From Verrucosispora sioxanthis (GTDB taxonomy: Bacteria > Actinomycetota > Actinomycetes > Mycobacteriales > Micromonosporaceae): DNA of 64,000 nucleotides. Positions 8,488-15,514 of this stretch are shown piece after piece. The notes beneath the pieces were generated by a model. That model was not told the DNA's origin. It saw only the letters and a program-made list of their open reading frames with translations, and ran no database searches. Numbering within the stretch: position 1 is the stretch's first letter; each line of letters begins with the position of its first letter. The stretch lies in the NCBI RefSeq assembly GCF_010560025.1, contig NZ_SAIY01000004.1, positions 372,001 to 436,000 on the forward strand, in the 5' to 3' direction. The translations under genes were made by a program, and so were the position numbers.

Positions 8488-8892
8488 ATGCGACTTCCAC
8501 GCATCCTTGCGCCCCGCGTGAGCGCCAGCGCCCACTGCGACCTGCCCTGCGGTGTCTACGACCCCGCGCAGGCCCGCATCGAGGCCGAGTCGGTGAAAAT
8601 GATCTGCGAGAAGTACCAGGCCAACACCGACCCGGAGTTCCGCACCAGGGCCATCCTGATCAAGGAGCAGCGGGCCGAACTGGTCAAGCACCACCTCTGG
8701 GTGCTGTGGACCGACTACTTCAAGCCCCCGCACTTCGAGAAGTACCCGCACCTGCACCAGCTCTTCAACGAGGCCACCAAGCTGGCCGGCGCGGCCGGCG
8801 CCAAGGGTGCCACCGACCCGACCAAGGCGGACGAGCTGCTCCAGAAGATCGACGAGATCTCCAAGATCTTCTGGGAGACCAAGCAGGCGTGA
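8488..8892 (+). CDS. sodN: Nickel superoxide dismutase
   Basis: Dismutates superoxide in the cytoplasm using nickel. The 134-residue precursor has a 15-residue propeptide (MRLPRILAPRVSASA). Cleavage would expose the nickel hook HCDLPCGVYDP, where the mature His1, Cys2 and Cys6 bind Ni. The mature length of 119 matches the family. A GGAGG ribosome site lies just upstream. In Streptomyces the gene is repressed by the nickel sensor Nur; I cannot identify a Nur box with confidence here. TAATGT at 8444-8449 is a possible -10 inside the sodX reading frame. Confidence 0.96.
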   Translation: MRLPRILAPRVSASAHCDLPCGVYDPAQARIEAESVKMICEKYQANTDPEFRTRAILIKEQRAELVKHHLWVLWTDYFKPPHFEKYPHLHQLFNEATKLAGAAGAKGATDPTKADELLQKIDEISKIFWETKQA

Positions 8893-8927
8893 CGTCGCCC
8901 GCGTACGGCACCTGAGGTTGGTTCATC

Positions 8928-8974
8928 GCGTCGGCGGTCGACGTGTCCCTCGCGGACGCGTCGACCGCCGACGC
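8928..8974 (+). terminator. 16-bp hairpin downstream of sodN
   Basis: GCGTCGGCGGTCGACG (8928-8943) pairs perfectly with 8959-8974 around a 15-nt loop, 35 bases past the sodN stop. There is no T tract, as is common for actinobacterial hairpin terminators. Confidence 0.75.
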
Positions 8975-9102
8975 GTTGGTCCTCGGCCCCGCTCCCGAAC
9001 GGCGCTCCGATGTGGTTCAACCCGTGTCGCTCGCACGCCGCGCTGAGGCGTCATCAACCGTATGGCGGCCCGAGCGGGTAGAGTCCCCGACCGGGGGGAT
9101 GA

Positions 9103-9513
9103 GTGGTGACTCAACTGACCGGCCAGCCGACGACCGACGACGACATCGTGCACCTCACCGTGCCCGCGGACGGCGGCTATCTGAGCGTGCTCCGAACCGC
9201 CACCGCCGGCCTCGCGGCCCGTCTCCAGTTCGCCCTGGACGAGATCGAGGACCTGCGCATCGCGGTCGACGAGGCGTGCGCGATGCTGCTCGCCATCGCC
9301 GCCGCGGATGCCGAGCTGGACTGCCGCTTCTCGGTCACCGAGGACGCGCTCACCGTCGAGGTGACCGTGCCGACGGTGCCCGGTGCCCGGCTGCCGGCGG
9401 AGTCGTCGTTCGCGTGGAAGGTGCTCACCGCGCTGACCACCTCGGCGGGGGCGCGGGCGGCCGACGGCCGGGCGACCATCTCGCTGCTCACCCGGCGCGC
9501 CTCCGGTTGGTGA
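9103..9513 (+). CDS. RsbW-like anti-sigma/serine kinase family ATP-binding protein
   Basis: 136 aa with a HATPase_c_2-type layout: an N-terminal strand (HLTVPADGGYLSVLRTA), the helix LQFALDEIEDLRIAVDEACAMLLA, equivalent to the N-box (the Glu/Asp pair DEACAM is in the Asn position region), and a C-terminal strand-rich part. This places it among RsbW/SpoIIAB-type regulators that bind sigma factors or phosphorylate antagonists. No sigma gene adjoins it, so the partner is elsewhere or the operon is split. The glycine-rich lid is weak, so ATP binding may be degenerate. GTG 9103 or 9106 both fit the GGGGGGAT ribosome site. Confidence 0.8.
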   Translation: MVTQLTGQPTTDDDIVHLTVPADGGYLSVLRTATAGLAARLQFALDEIEDLRIAVDEACAMLLAIAAADAELDCRFSVTEDALTVEVTVPTVPGARLPAESSFAWKVLTALTTSAGARAADGRATISLLTRRASGW

Positions 9514-9529
9514 CCGGGGTCCGGTCAGG

Positions 9530-9919
9530 TCACTCGAAGCCCAGAGCGCGGGTGGTGGGCGGGCTGACCAGCAACCAGGTGACACCGACGCCGAGCGCGA
9601 TCAGCGGCACGCCGAGCCAGCCGAGCCCGCCCTGGATCATGAACCAGCCGATCGGCAACAGCATGAGCTGAAGCACGATGGCCGGCGCGCGGGCACCGGC
9701 CCGCCGACGCAGCAGTGCGCCGCTCAGCGCCCAGAGGGCGGCCGCGGCACCGATGGCGAAGGCCGTCACCAGCAGCGCCGACGTCAGGTCGGTGGTGGTG
9801 GCGGTCAGATCCGCGAAGACAAGCCAGGCGGCGACCAGCCCGACGGCGACCGCCTGGCCGCGCAGTAGCCGCACCGCCAAACGGAGCGTGACGGGGGCCG
9901 GGTCGGAGTCGATGGTCAC
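9530..9919 (-). CDS. Small integral membrane protein (129 aa)
   Basis: GTG 9919 begins a 129-residue protein with four likely membrane helices (two from VAVGLVAAWLVFADL and SALLVTAFAIGAAAALW, two in the C-terminal half around APAIVLQLMLLPIG and GVPLIALGVGVTWLL). The longer frame upstream antisense to the lipid kinase gene is rejected as noise. Its position beside the lipid kinase and whiB1 resembles the mycobacterial locus, where an integral membrane protein also occurs. The function is unknown. Confidence 0.75.
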   Translation of the reverse strand: MTIDSDPAPVTLRLAVRLLRGQAVAVGLVAAWLVFADLTATTTDLTSALLVTAFAIGAAAALWALSGALLRRRAGARAPAIVLQLMLLPIGWFMIQGGLGWLGVPLIALGVGVTWLLVSPPTTRALGFE

Positions 9920-9961
9920 GCGGTCACGATACCGGTGGCGGTGCGGGGTATTGTGCCGCCC

Positions 9962-10906
9962 ATGCGGGCCGTCCTGCTGGTCAATCCGAAGGCCACCACC
10001 ACCAGTGAGCGTGCGCGTGACGTCCTCGTCCGAGCGCTGCGCAGTGAGGTCGACCTCTCCGTGCGTTACACCCGCCAGCGCGGCCACGCCACCACGCTGG
10101 CCCGGGAGGCCGCCGAGGAGGGCGTCGACGCGGTGGTCACCCTCGGTGGCGACGGCACGGTGAACGAGGTGGTCAACGGCCTGATGACCGCGACCACCGC
10201 GGGTGGCGCCGAACCGACCGCCGACCGGCTACCCGCCCTGGCCACCGTGCCGGGCGGTTCGACGAACGTCTTCGCGCGGGCCCTCGGCCTGCCCCGGGAA
10301 TGGCCGGAAGGCGCCAGCATGATCATGGAGGGACTGCGGCTGGGCCGGCGCCGCACGATCGGTCTCGGCCGGGCCGACGACCGCTACTTCACCTTCTGCG
10401 CCGGCTTCGGGCTCGACGCGTCGGTGATCCACCGGGTCGAGGAGGCGCGCCGCCGGGGCCGGGTCTCCTCCCCCTCGCTCTACTTCCGGGCCTTCAGCGC
10501 GCAGTTCCTGCTGGGCAGCGAGCGCCGGCATCCGGCGATCCAGTTGGAGCGTCCGGGCGAGGCGACCGAGGGTGAGCTGGCCACGATCATCGTGCAGAAC
10601 ACCGCCCCGTGGACGTACGTCGGGGACCGGGAGGTCAACCCGAATCCGGGCGCGTCGTTCGATCTGGGGCTCGACGTCTTGGCCCTGCGCCAGCTAGGCG
10701 TTGCCAGCACGACACGCACCGTGACGCAATTCTTCTCGCCGACGCCCGATCCACGCGGTCGCCAGGTGCTGCGGCTGCACGACGTGGCCGAGTTCACGCT
10801 GGTCGCGAGCCGTCCGCAGGCGTTTCAGCTCGACGGTGACTATCTTGGCGAGCGGGAAAAAGTCAGATTCACAAGCGTTCCCGCCGCACTCAGAGTAATC
10901 TGTTAG
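9962..10906 (+). CDS. Diacylglycerol/lipid kinase catalytic domain protein
   Basis: 314 aa from ATG 9962. It carries the DAGK fold signatures: NPKATTTSERARD at the N-terminus, the nucleotide-binding GGDGTVNEVVNGL (about 69-81), the VPGGSTNVFARALGLP loop (about 99-113) and a C-terminal DGD (FQLDGDYLGE). It most likely phosphorylates a membrane lipid such as diacylglycerol or a sphingoid-like lipid, at the membrane face. A gene of this family also precedes whiB1 in mycobacteria. The first in-frame GTG at 9935 has no homology support. Confidence 0.9.
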   Translation: MRAVLLVNPKATTTSERARDVLVRALRSEVDLSVRYTRQRGHATTLAREAAEEGVDAVVTLGGDGTVNEVVNGLMTATTAGGAEPTADRLPALATVPGGSTNVFARALGLPREWPEGASMIMEGLRLGRRRTIGLGRADDRYFTFCAGFGLDASVIHRVEEARRRGRVSSPSLYFRAFSAQFLLGSERRHPAIQLERPGEATEGELATIIVQNTAPWTYVGDREVNPNPGASFDLGLDVLALRQLGVASTTRTVTQFFSPTPDPRGRQVLRLHDVAEFTLVASRPQAFQLDGDYLGEREKVRFTSVPAALRVIC

Positions 10907-11350
10907 GTCTCCGGTACCACCGGGGTGAGGTGGTCGGCGGCACCCCCGGCGCGACGACTGCGACACCCGGGACGGATGCCGGAAATGTCAGCAATGTTCG
11001 GCGGACTGTACTATATTGATCCTCGACTGTGGTACGACGGGTAGCCGGAGAGATCTGGAACCCGGACAAATGGGTTGTGGGCTTGCTCACCGTCCGGAGT
11101 TTTTCCGAGCGTCACCCTTGACATCGCGTGAGTTCGTGAAAGTATTCACAAGCGAACTTGAGTTACCGGGATATTGCCTGGACATGCTCGGCACGTTGAG
11201 CTTTTCCAGCAGGCCCCCGGGGCCAACAGCCTGCTCACGCACTGCCGAAATGGCGGACGCGAACCGTCACCATCGGCAATGCGGATGCATATAGGAAAAG
11301 CACCAACAAGCAACATCTGCCACCCATCCAGAATGAGGAGTGTTGCCGCC
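10907..11350 (+). promoter_or_regulatory. whiB1 upstream region with CRP-like palindrome
   Basis: 444 non-coding bases, locally AT-richer than the rest of the window. GTGAAAGTATTCAC at 11136-11149 is a perfect GTGA-N6-TCAC palindrome of CRP/FNR type. It overlaps the -10 position relative to TTGACA at 11118-11123. ACTATATTGATC near 11010 is a second possible promoter element. In M. tuberculosis whiB1 is known to be controlled by the CRP protein, so the palindrome is plausible. The ribosome site is GAGGAG just before ATG 11351. Confidence 0.5.
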
Positions 11351-11608
11351 ATGGACTGGCGTCACCATGCTGTCTGCCGCGACGAGGACCCGGAGCTGTT
11401 CTTCCCGATCGGGACGTCCGGTCCGGCTCTCCTGCAGGTCGAGCAGGCCAAGGCCGTCTGCCGGCGCTGCTCCGTGACCGACCAGTGCCTGCAGTGGGCG
11501 CTGGAATCCGGTCAGGACGCTGGCGTCTGGGGCGGGATGAGCGAGGAGGAGCGGCGCGCCGTCAAGCGTCGCGGCGGCCTCCGGGTGCTGCGCGCTCACT
11601 CCGCCTGA
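11351..11608 (+). CDS. whiB1: WhiB1-type iron-sulfur transcriptional regulator
   Basis: An 85-residue WhiB protein with four Fe-S cysteines (CRDEDPELFFP, then C-x2-C in CRRC and a fourth in QCLQW), the GVWGGMSEEERR turn and a basic tail (KRRGGLRVLR). The N-terminus MDWRHHAVCRDEDPELFFP is nearly identical to mycobacterial WhiB1 / Streptomyces WblE. In mycobacteria the family member is essential, binds the SigA C-terminus and senses nitric oxide through its 4Fe-4S cluster. It has a good ribosome site and its own terminator, so it is monocistronic. Confidence 0.95.
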   Translation: MDWRHHAVCRDEDPELFFPIGTSGPALLQVEQAKAVCRRCSVTDQCLQWALESGQDAGVWGGMSEEERRAVKRRGGLRVLRAHSA

Positions 11609-11631
11609 CCACCACACACGTACGAAGCGAG

Positions 11632-11662
11632 ACGCCCCGGCCGGCTCAGCCCGCCGGGGCGT
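11632..11662 (+). terminator. Terminator after whiB1
   Basis: ACGCCCCGGC (11632-11641) pairs with GCCGGGGCGT (11653-11662), an 11-nt loop, followed by TTCT, 24 bases beyond the whiB1 stop. Confidence 0.8.
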
Positions 11663-11766
11663 TCTGCTGCCCGCTCATGATCCCCACAATCTCCTGATAG
11701 TGCTGCCTCGACGGGAATGAGGCGGCAACAACCCTGAAGTTGCACGGCCCCCGAGCGGCAGAGTGG

Positions 11767-12584
11767 TCAGGTGGGGGTGGTTCGGCGGAGGATCAGGTCC
11801 ACCAGGTCTGGCGCGTCGGTCAACGGGGACGCCACGGCGATCGCGCCAGCCGCCCGGGCAGACGCCGTCACCGCATCATGGAACAGCCCGGGGGCCAGGA
11901 AATAGGCGGCAACGGCCACCCGGCGCGCGCCAGCCGCCCGGAGCCGGGTCACCGCCGCGCCGGCATCCGGCGGCGCCGCCGAGGCGTACGACACCCGGGT
12001 CGGGAGGTTCAGGGCCGCGCCCAACGCGGCGGCCACCCGGCCGACGGACCCCCGGGCCGCGGCGTCACGGGTGCCCGCGGCAGCCAGCACCACAGCGTCA
12101 CACGCGCCCGGCTCCGCCTCGTCCAGCCGTCGCCGCAGCCCGGCCAGCAGCGCCGGGTCCACCTCGCCCCCACCGGCCCGAGCACGTCGCTGACCCGCAC
12201 CTCGATCGGTGGGCCGGATCGCTGGGCCGCCGCCACCGCCGCCGGGATGTCGACCCGGCGGTGGTAGGCGGCGGTCAGCAGCAGCGGCACCAGTACCGCC
12301 CGGGAATGCCCGGCTGCGGCCAGCCCCTGTAGCGCCTCGGTCGGGCCGGGCTCGGTGTGGTCGAGCCAACTCGCCAACACCGGCACCCGCGGGCGCGCGG
12401 CGGCGACCGCCCGAGCCAGCGCCCTGGTCGCGTCGGCCGCGCGCGGATCGCGGCTGCCATGGGCGACCAGCAGCAGCGGCTCGCCAACCGGCCCGGAACC
12501 ACCAACCGAACCCGGCGCGCCGGCCGGCCGAGGGTCGCTTGGCAAGGCCGGGCCGGCGCCTCCGGTCAGAGGTGCAGCCCGCAC
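11767..12584 (-). pseudogene. Sirohydrochlorin ferrochelatase (CbiX-like), interrupted by a 1-base frameshift
   Basis: The first half reads in one frame from GTG 12584: LLLVAHGSRDPRAADATRAL, LVPLLLTAAYHRRVDIP, EVRVSDVLGPVG. The second half reads in another frame from about 12172 to the stop at 11767: GGEVDPALLAGLRRRLD, VVLAAAGTRD, VAAYFLAPGLFHD. Together they make an ordinary two-lobe CbiX/SirB protein that would insert iron into siroheme for the sulfite reductase of this operon. One extra C in the CCCCC run at 12167-12171 would restore the whole frame. The start overlaps the cysH stop by 19 bases. It may be a true pseudogene or a sequencing error; I favour the error because both halves are otherwise intact. 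Confidence 0.85.
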
Positions 12585-13330
12585 TCGGTCTTCTCGAACA
12601 TCGCCCAGCGACCAGCCCGAGGGTCCTCACCGGCTCCGGTCCGCCGGGTGCACGGCCAGCAGCCGATCGAGCCGTAGCCGCGCCGGAACAGCTCGTTGAC
12701 CGGCACGTTCCACCTGGCGATGTACGCGTCGACGTCCGCCTGCGTCCAGGCCGCGATCGGATTGACCTTCACCTTCCCCCGCCGCGCGTCGAAGGTGACC
12801 ACCGGCGTGTTGGCGCGGGTCGGCGACTCGTCGCGACGCAGGCCGGCGGCCCACGCGTCATAGTCGGTGAGCGCCCGCTCCAGCGGTTCCACCTTGCGTA
12901 GCTGGCAGCATTCGTCCGGGGACCTGTTGAACAACCGCGGTCCGTACTGGCCATCCTGTTGGCCGACGGTCAGTCGCGGCCGGATGGAGCGGACGTTCAC
13001 CGGGAGCGTGCGGGCCACCTCGTCGCGGACGGCCAGGGTCTCCGGGAAGTGCAGCCCGGTGTCGAGAAACACCACGTCCACCCCGGGTGCGACCCGCGAG
13101 ACCAGGTGGGCGAGGACGGCGTCGGCCATCGAGCTGGTCACGCAGAACCGGTCCCCGAACGTCTCCGCCGCCCACCGCGCGATCTCCGGCGCGGGCGCGC
13201 CCTCCAACTCCCGGCCGGCCCGTTCGGCGAGCACCCGCAGCTCGTCCGGATCGCGTCGGGACGGATCGGCGGTGGCCACGGCGGTGGTGCCGACCAGGCC
13301 CAGGCCGGCGGCGGAGACCAGGGCGCTCAC
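12566..13330 (-). CDS. cysH: Phosphoadenylyl/adenylyl-sulfate reductase
   Basis: Reduces activated sulfate (APS or PAPS) to sulfite. From GTG 13330 it is 254 aa. The PP-loop region FCVTSSMADAVLAHL, FLDTGLHFPETL and the C-terminal catalytic motif ECGLHL are present. The cysteine pairs for a 4Fe-4S cluster (ECCQL and GCWPCTRR) point to the APS-reducing, cluster-containing form. The start overlaps the stop of the small zinc-ribbon gene (GTGA), so it is coupled inside the sulfur operon. Confidence 0.93.
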   Translation of the reverse strand: MSALVSAAGLGLVGTTAVATADPSRRDPDELRVLAERAGRELEGAPAPEIARWAAETFGDRFCVTSSMADAVLAHLVSRVAPGVDVVFLDTGLHFPETLAVRDEVARTLPVNVRSIRPRLTVGQQDGQYGPRLFNRSPDECCQLRKVEPLERALTDYDAWAAGLRRDESPTRANTPVVTFDARRGKVKVNPIAAWTQADVDAYIARWNVPVNELFRRGYGSIGCWPCTRRTGAGEDPRAGRWAMFEKTECGLHL

Positions 13331-13488
13331 CGGTTCACTGCCCGGGAGAGCAGGCCACTGAACCGGACCGTGAAGACCCGTGCGCAGGCGTGGCACTCCC
13401 ATGCGCCATGCCCGGTCTCACTCGGCCGCAGATCCTCCTCGCCGCAGTACGGGCAGTACAGCGGCACGGAACGAGTCTCACCACTCAT
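13327..13488 (-). CDS. 53-residue zinc-ribbon protein in the sulfur assimilation operon
   Basis: ATG 13488 overlaps the sulfite reductase stop (ATGA), and its own stop overlaps the cysH start, so it is locked between the two enzymes. It has two CxxC pairs: YCPYCGEEDLRP and ECHACARVF, a compact zinc ribbon, followed by a basic/aromatic tail (FTVRFSGLLSRAVNR). Such small proteins lie between sir and cysH in other actinobacteria. A role as an electron-transfer or assembly helper is inferred from position only. Confidence 0.85.
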   Translation of the reverse strand: MSGETRSVPLYCPYCGEEDLRPSETGHGAWECHACARVFTVRFSGLLSRAVNR

Positions 13489-15176
13489 CGCAGTTCCTCC
13501 TCGTCGACCCGAATCACCCAGTTGGCGAACGTCTCGCCCTCGGTCCGGCCGGCCAGGTAGCGCTCGGCCAGCCGCTCGACGTACCCGGGCAGCTCCTCGG
13601 CGGTCGTCTTCAGGCCGCGCAGCTTGCGCCCGAAGCCGGCGGTGCGCCCCTCGGCCATGCCGAGCCCACCGCCGAGATGCACCTGGAAGCCCTCCACCTG
13701 ACTCCCGTCCGGCCCGGTCACCAACTGCCCCTTGAGGCCGATGTCGGCGACCTGCGTGCGGGCGCAGGCGTTGGGGCACCCGTTGATGTGGATGGAGATG
13801 TCCGCGTCGAAGTCGCGCAGTCGCTGCTCCAACCGGGCCACCAGTTCCTCGCCGCGCGCCTTGGTCTCGACGATGGCGAGCTTGCAGTACTCGATGCCGG
13901 TGCAGGCCATGGTGCCGCGCCGCCAAGCCGACGGCTGTGCCTCCAGGCCGATCTCCCGCAGGCCGGCGACCAGCGACTCCGTCCGCTCCGGCGGCACGTC
14001 GAGCACCAGCAGCTTCTGGTACGGCGTGAGCCGCACCCGCTCGCTGCCGTGCGCCTCGACCACGTCCGCGAGCCGGGCGAGCTGGGTCCCGGAGACCCGC
14101 CCGACCACCGGGGCGGCGCCGACGTAGTCACGGCCGTCGCGCTGCCGGTGCACGCCGATGTGGTCGATCGGCCGCTCCGGCAGTGTCGGTGCGGGGCCGT
14201 CGAGCAGCGTCCGGCCGAGGTACTCCTTCTCCAGCACCTCGCGGAACTTCGCCACCCCCCAGTCGGCGACCAGGAACTTCAGCCGGGCGCGGTGGCGCAG
14301 CCGCCGGTAGCCGTAGTCACGGAAGATGCCCACCACGCCGGCCCAGACGTCGGGCACCTCGGACAGCGGAACCCAGACGCCGAGGCGCTGGGCCAGCATC
14401 GGGTTGGTGGACAGGCCGCCGCCGACCCACAGGTCGAAGCCCGGGCCGTGCTCCGGGTGGTCGACACCGAGGAAGGCGATGTCGTTCGCCTCGTACGGGG
14501 TGTCCACCAGCCAGGAGATCGAGGACTTGAACTTGCGCGGCAGGTTGGAGAACTGCTTGTCGCCGACGTACCGCTTGACGATCTCGTCGATGGCGGGGGT
14601 CGGGTCGATCCGCTCGGCCTCGGCCACCCCGGCCACCGGGCTGCCCAGCACGATCCGGGGACAGTCACCGCACGCCTCGGTGGTCTGCAGCCCGACCGAC
14701 TCCAGCCGCCGCCAGATCTCCGGCATGTCCTCGACCCGGATCCAGTGGTACTGGATGTTCTGCCGGTCGGTGATGTCCGCGGTGTCCCGGGCGAACTCCC
14801 GGGAGATCTCGGCGATCGTGCGCAGCTGGGTCAGGTCGAGCTGGCCGCCGTCGACGCGTACCCGCAGCATGAAGAACTCGTCTTCCAGCTCGTGCGGCTC
14901 CAGCACGGCGGTACGTCCGCCGTCGATGCCCGCCTTCCGCTGGGTGTACAGGCCCCACCACCGGAACCGCCCGCGCAGATCCTGCGGGTCGATGGAGGCG
15001 AAGCCACGGTGGGCGTAGATGTTCTCGATGCGGGCCCGGACGTTCAGCGGGTCGTCGTCCTTCTTGATCCGCTCGTTGGGGTTGAGAGGCTCCCGGTGCC
15101 CGAGCGCCCACTGGCCCTCACCACGGGGGCGCCGGGGCGCCCGCGGCGGGCGGGCCGGAATCTCGCTGACTGCCAT
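13485..15176 (-). CDS. sir: Ferredoxin-dependent assimilatory sulfite reductase
   Basis: Reduces sulfite to sulfide using ferredoxin, siroheme and a 4Fe-4S cluster. 563 aa from ATG 15176 with GGAGG eight bases upstream. The two half-repeats of the nitrite/sulfite reductase family are present. The siroheme/cluster cysteines lie in ACTGIEYCK and NGCPNACAR. The RWWGLYTQRKAG segment near residue 75 and EACGDCPRIV near 168 are also family features. It is the first enzyme gene of the leftward sulfur operon, 137 bases behind a cysteine-containing leader peptide. A nitrite reductase function is less likely given cysH next door. Confidence 0.93.
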   Translation of the reverse strand: MAVSEIPARPPRAPRRPRGEGQWALGHREPLNPNERIKKDDDPLNVRARIENIYAHRGFASIDPQDLRGRFRWWGLYTQRKAGIDGGRTAVLEPHELEDEFFMLRVRVDGGQLDLTQLRTIAEISREFARDTADITDRQNIQYHWIRVEDMPEIWRRLESVGLQTTEACGDCPRIVLGSPVAGVAEAERIDPTPAIDEIVKRYVGDKQFSNLPRKFKSSISWLVDTPYEANDIAFLGVDHPEHGPGFDLWVGGGLSTNPMLAQRLGVWVPLSEVPDVWAGVVGIFRDYGYRRLRHRARLKFLVADWGVAKFREVLEKEYLGRTLLDGPAPTLPERPIDHIGVHRQRDGRDYVGAAPVVGRVSGTQLARLADVVEAHGSERVRLTPYQKLLVLDVPPERTESLVAGLREIGLEAQPSAWRRGTMACTGIEYCKLAIVETKARGEELVARLEQRLRDFDADISIHINGCPNACARTQVADIGLKGQLVTGPDGSQVEGFQVHLGGGLGMAEGRTAGFGRKLRGLKTTAEELPGYVERLAERYLAGRTEGETFANWVIRVDEEELR

Positions 15177-15313
15177 CGCGGCGTCCTCCGTTGTCTGCTG
15201 CGCCTCGGTGGGGCTGAGCGGGCGCGACGACCGGTTCCCGGAGGGACCGTGGACAGCGATGTCTCTGCACGGCCGGCGCGCTGCGTGCCCGAGGCAGGGA
15301 TGGTCGGGCGTCG
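15177..15313 (-). promoter_or_regulatory. Possible attenuation region between leader peptide and sir
   Basis: Reading the minus strand, GCCCGA and TCGGGC (15304-15309 and 15287-15292) form a 6-bp stem immediately after the leader stop. A second imperfect stem spans 15231-15248. Neither has a U tract, so control, if any, may act by Rho or translation rather than an intrinsic terminator. Confidence 0.35.
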
Positions 15314-15409
15314 TCAGTGAGCCGGACAGATGGCGCTGCGCACGCGGCCGTAATCAACGTGGCGTCGAGCCACGAAGCGGCGCACGACAGCGGCAGTCAT
15401 GAACGTCAT
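15314..15409 (-). CDS. Cysteine-containing leader peptide of the sulfur operon
   Basis: A 31-codon ORF from ATG 15409 (GAGG nine bases upstream) or 28 codons from ATG 15400. It ends ARRHVDYGRVRSAICPAH. The core RRHVD-x-x-R-x-x-S-A-I-C matches the recurrent actinobacterial putative leader peptide family found upstream of sulfur-metabolism genes, where the near-terminal Cys codon is thought to sense cysteine supply. It is followed by 137 bases before sir. It is not expected to have an enzymatic role; regulation by ribosome stalling at the Cys codon (TGT) is the inferred function. Confidence 0.75.
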   Translation of the reverse strand: MTFMTAAVVRRFVARRHVDYGRVRSAICPAH

Positions 15410-15514
15410 GCTGCCACACCTCGGGCGGGCCGGCCAATGGTCACGTGCGCGATCCCACATCACGGGCGGTCGCTGCCGGCTCCCCCGAGCGTCACCGTGT
15501 GGCAGGCTCGCAAT

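Noticed and set aside
13380..15320. 646-codon plus-strand ORF opposite sulfite reductase
   Set aside because: Antisense shadow of sir; no family motif and no ribosome site.
15177..15400. SAM or cobalamin riboswitch before sir
   Set aside because: No recognisable conserved core; the leader peptide explains the region better.
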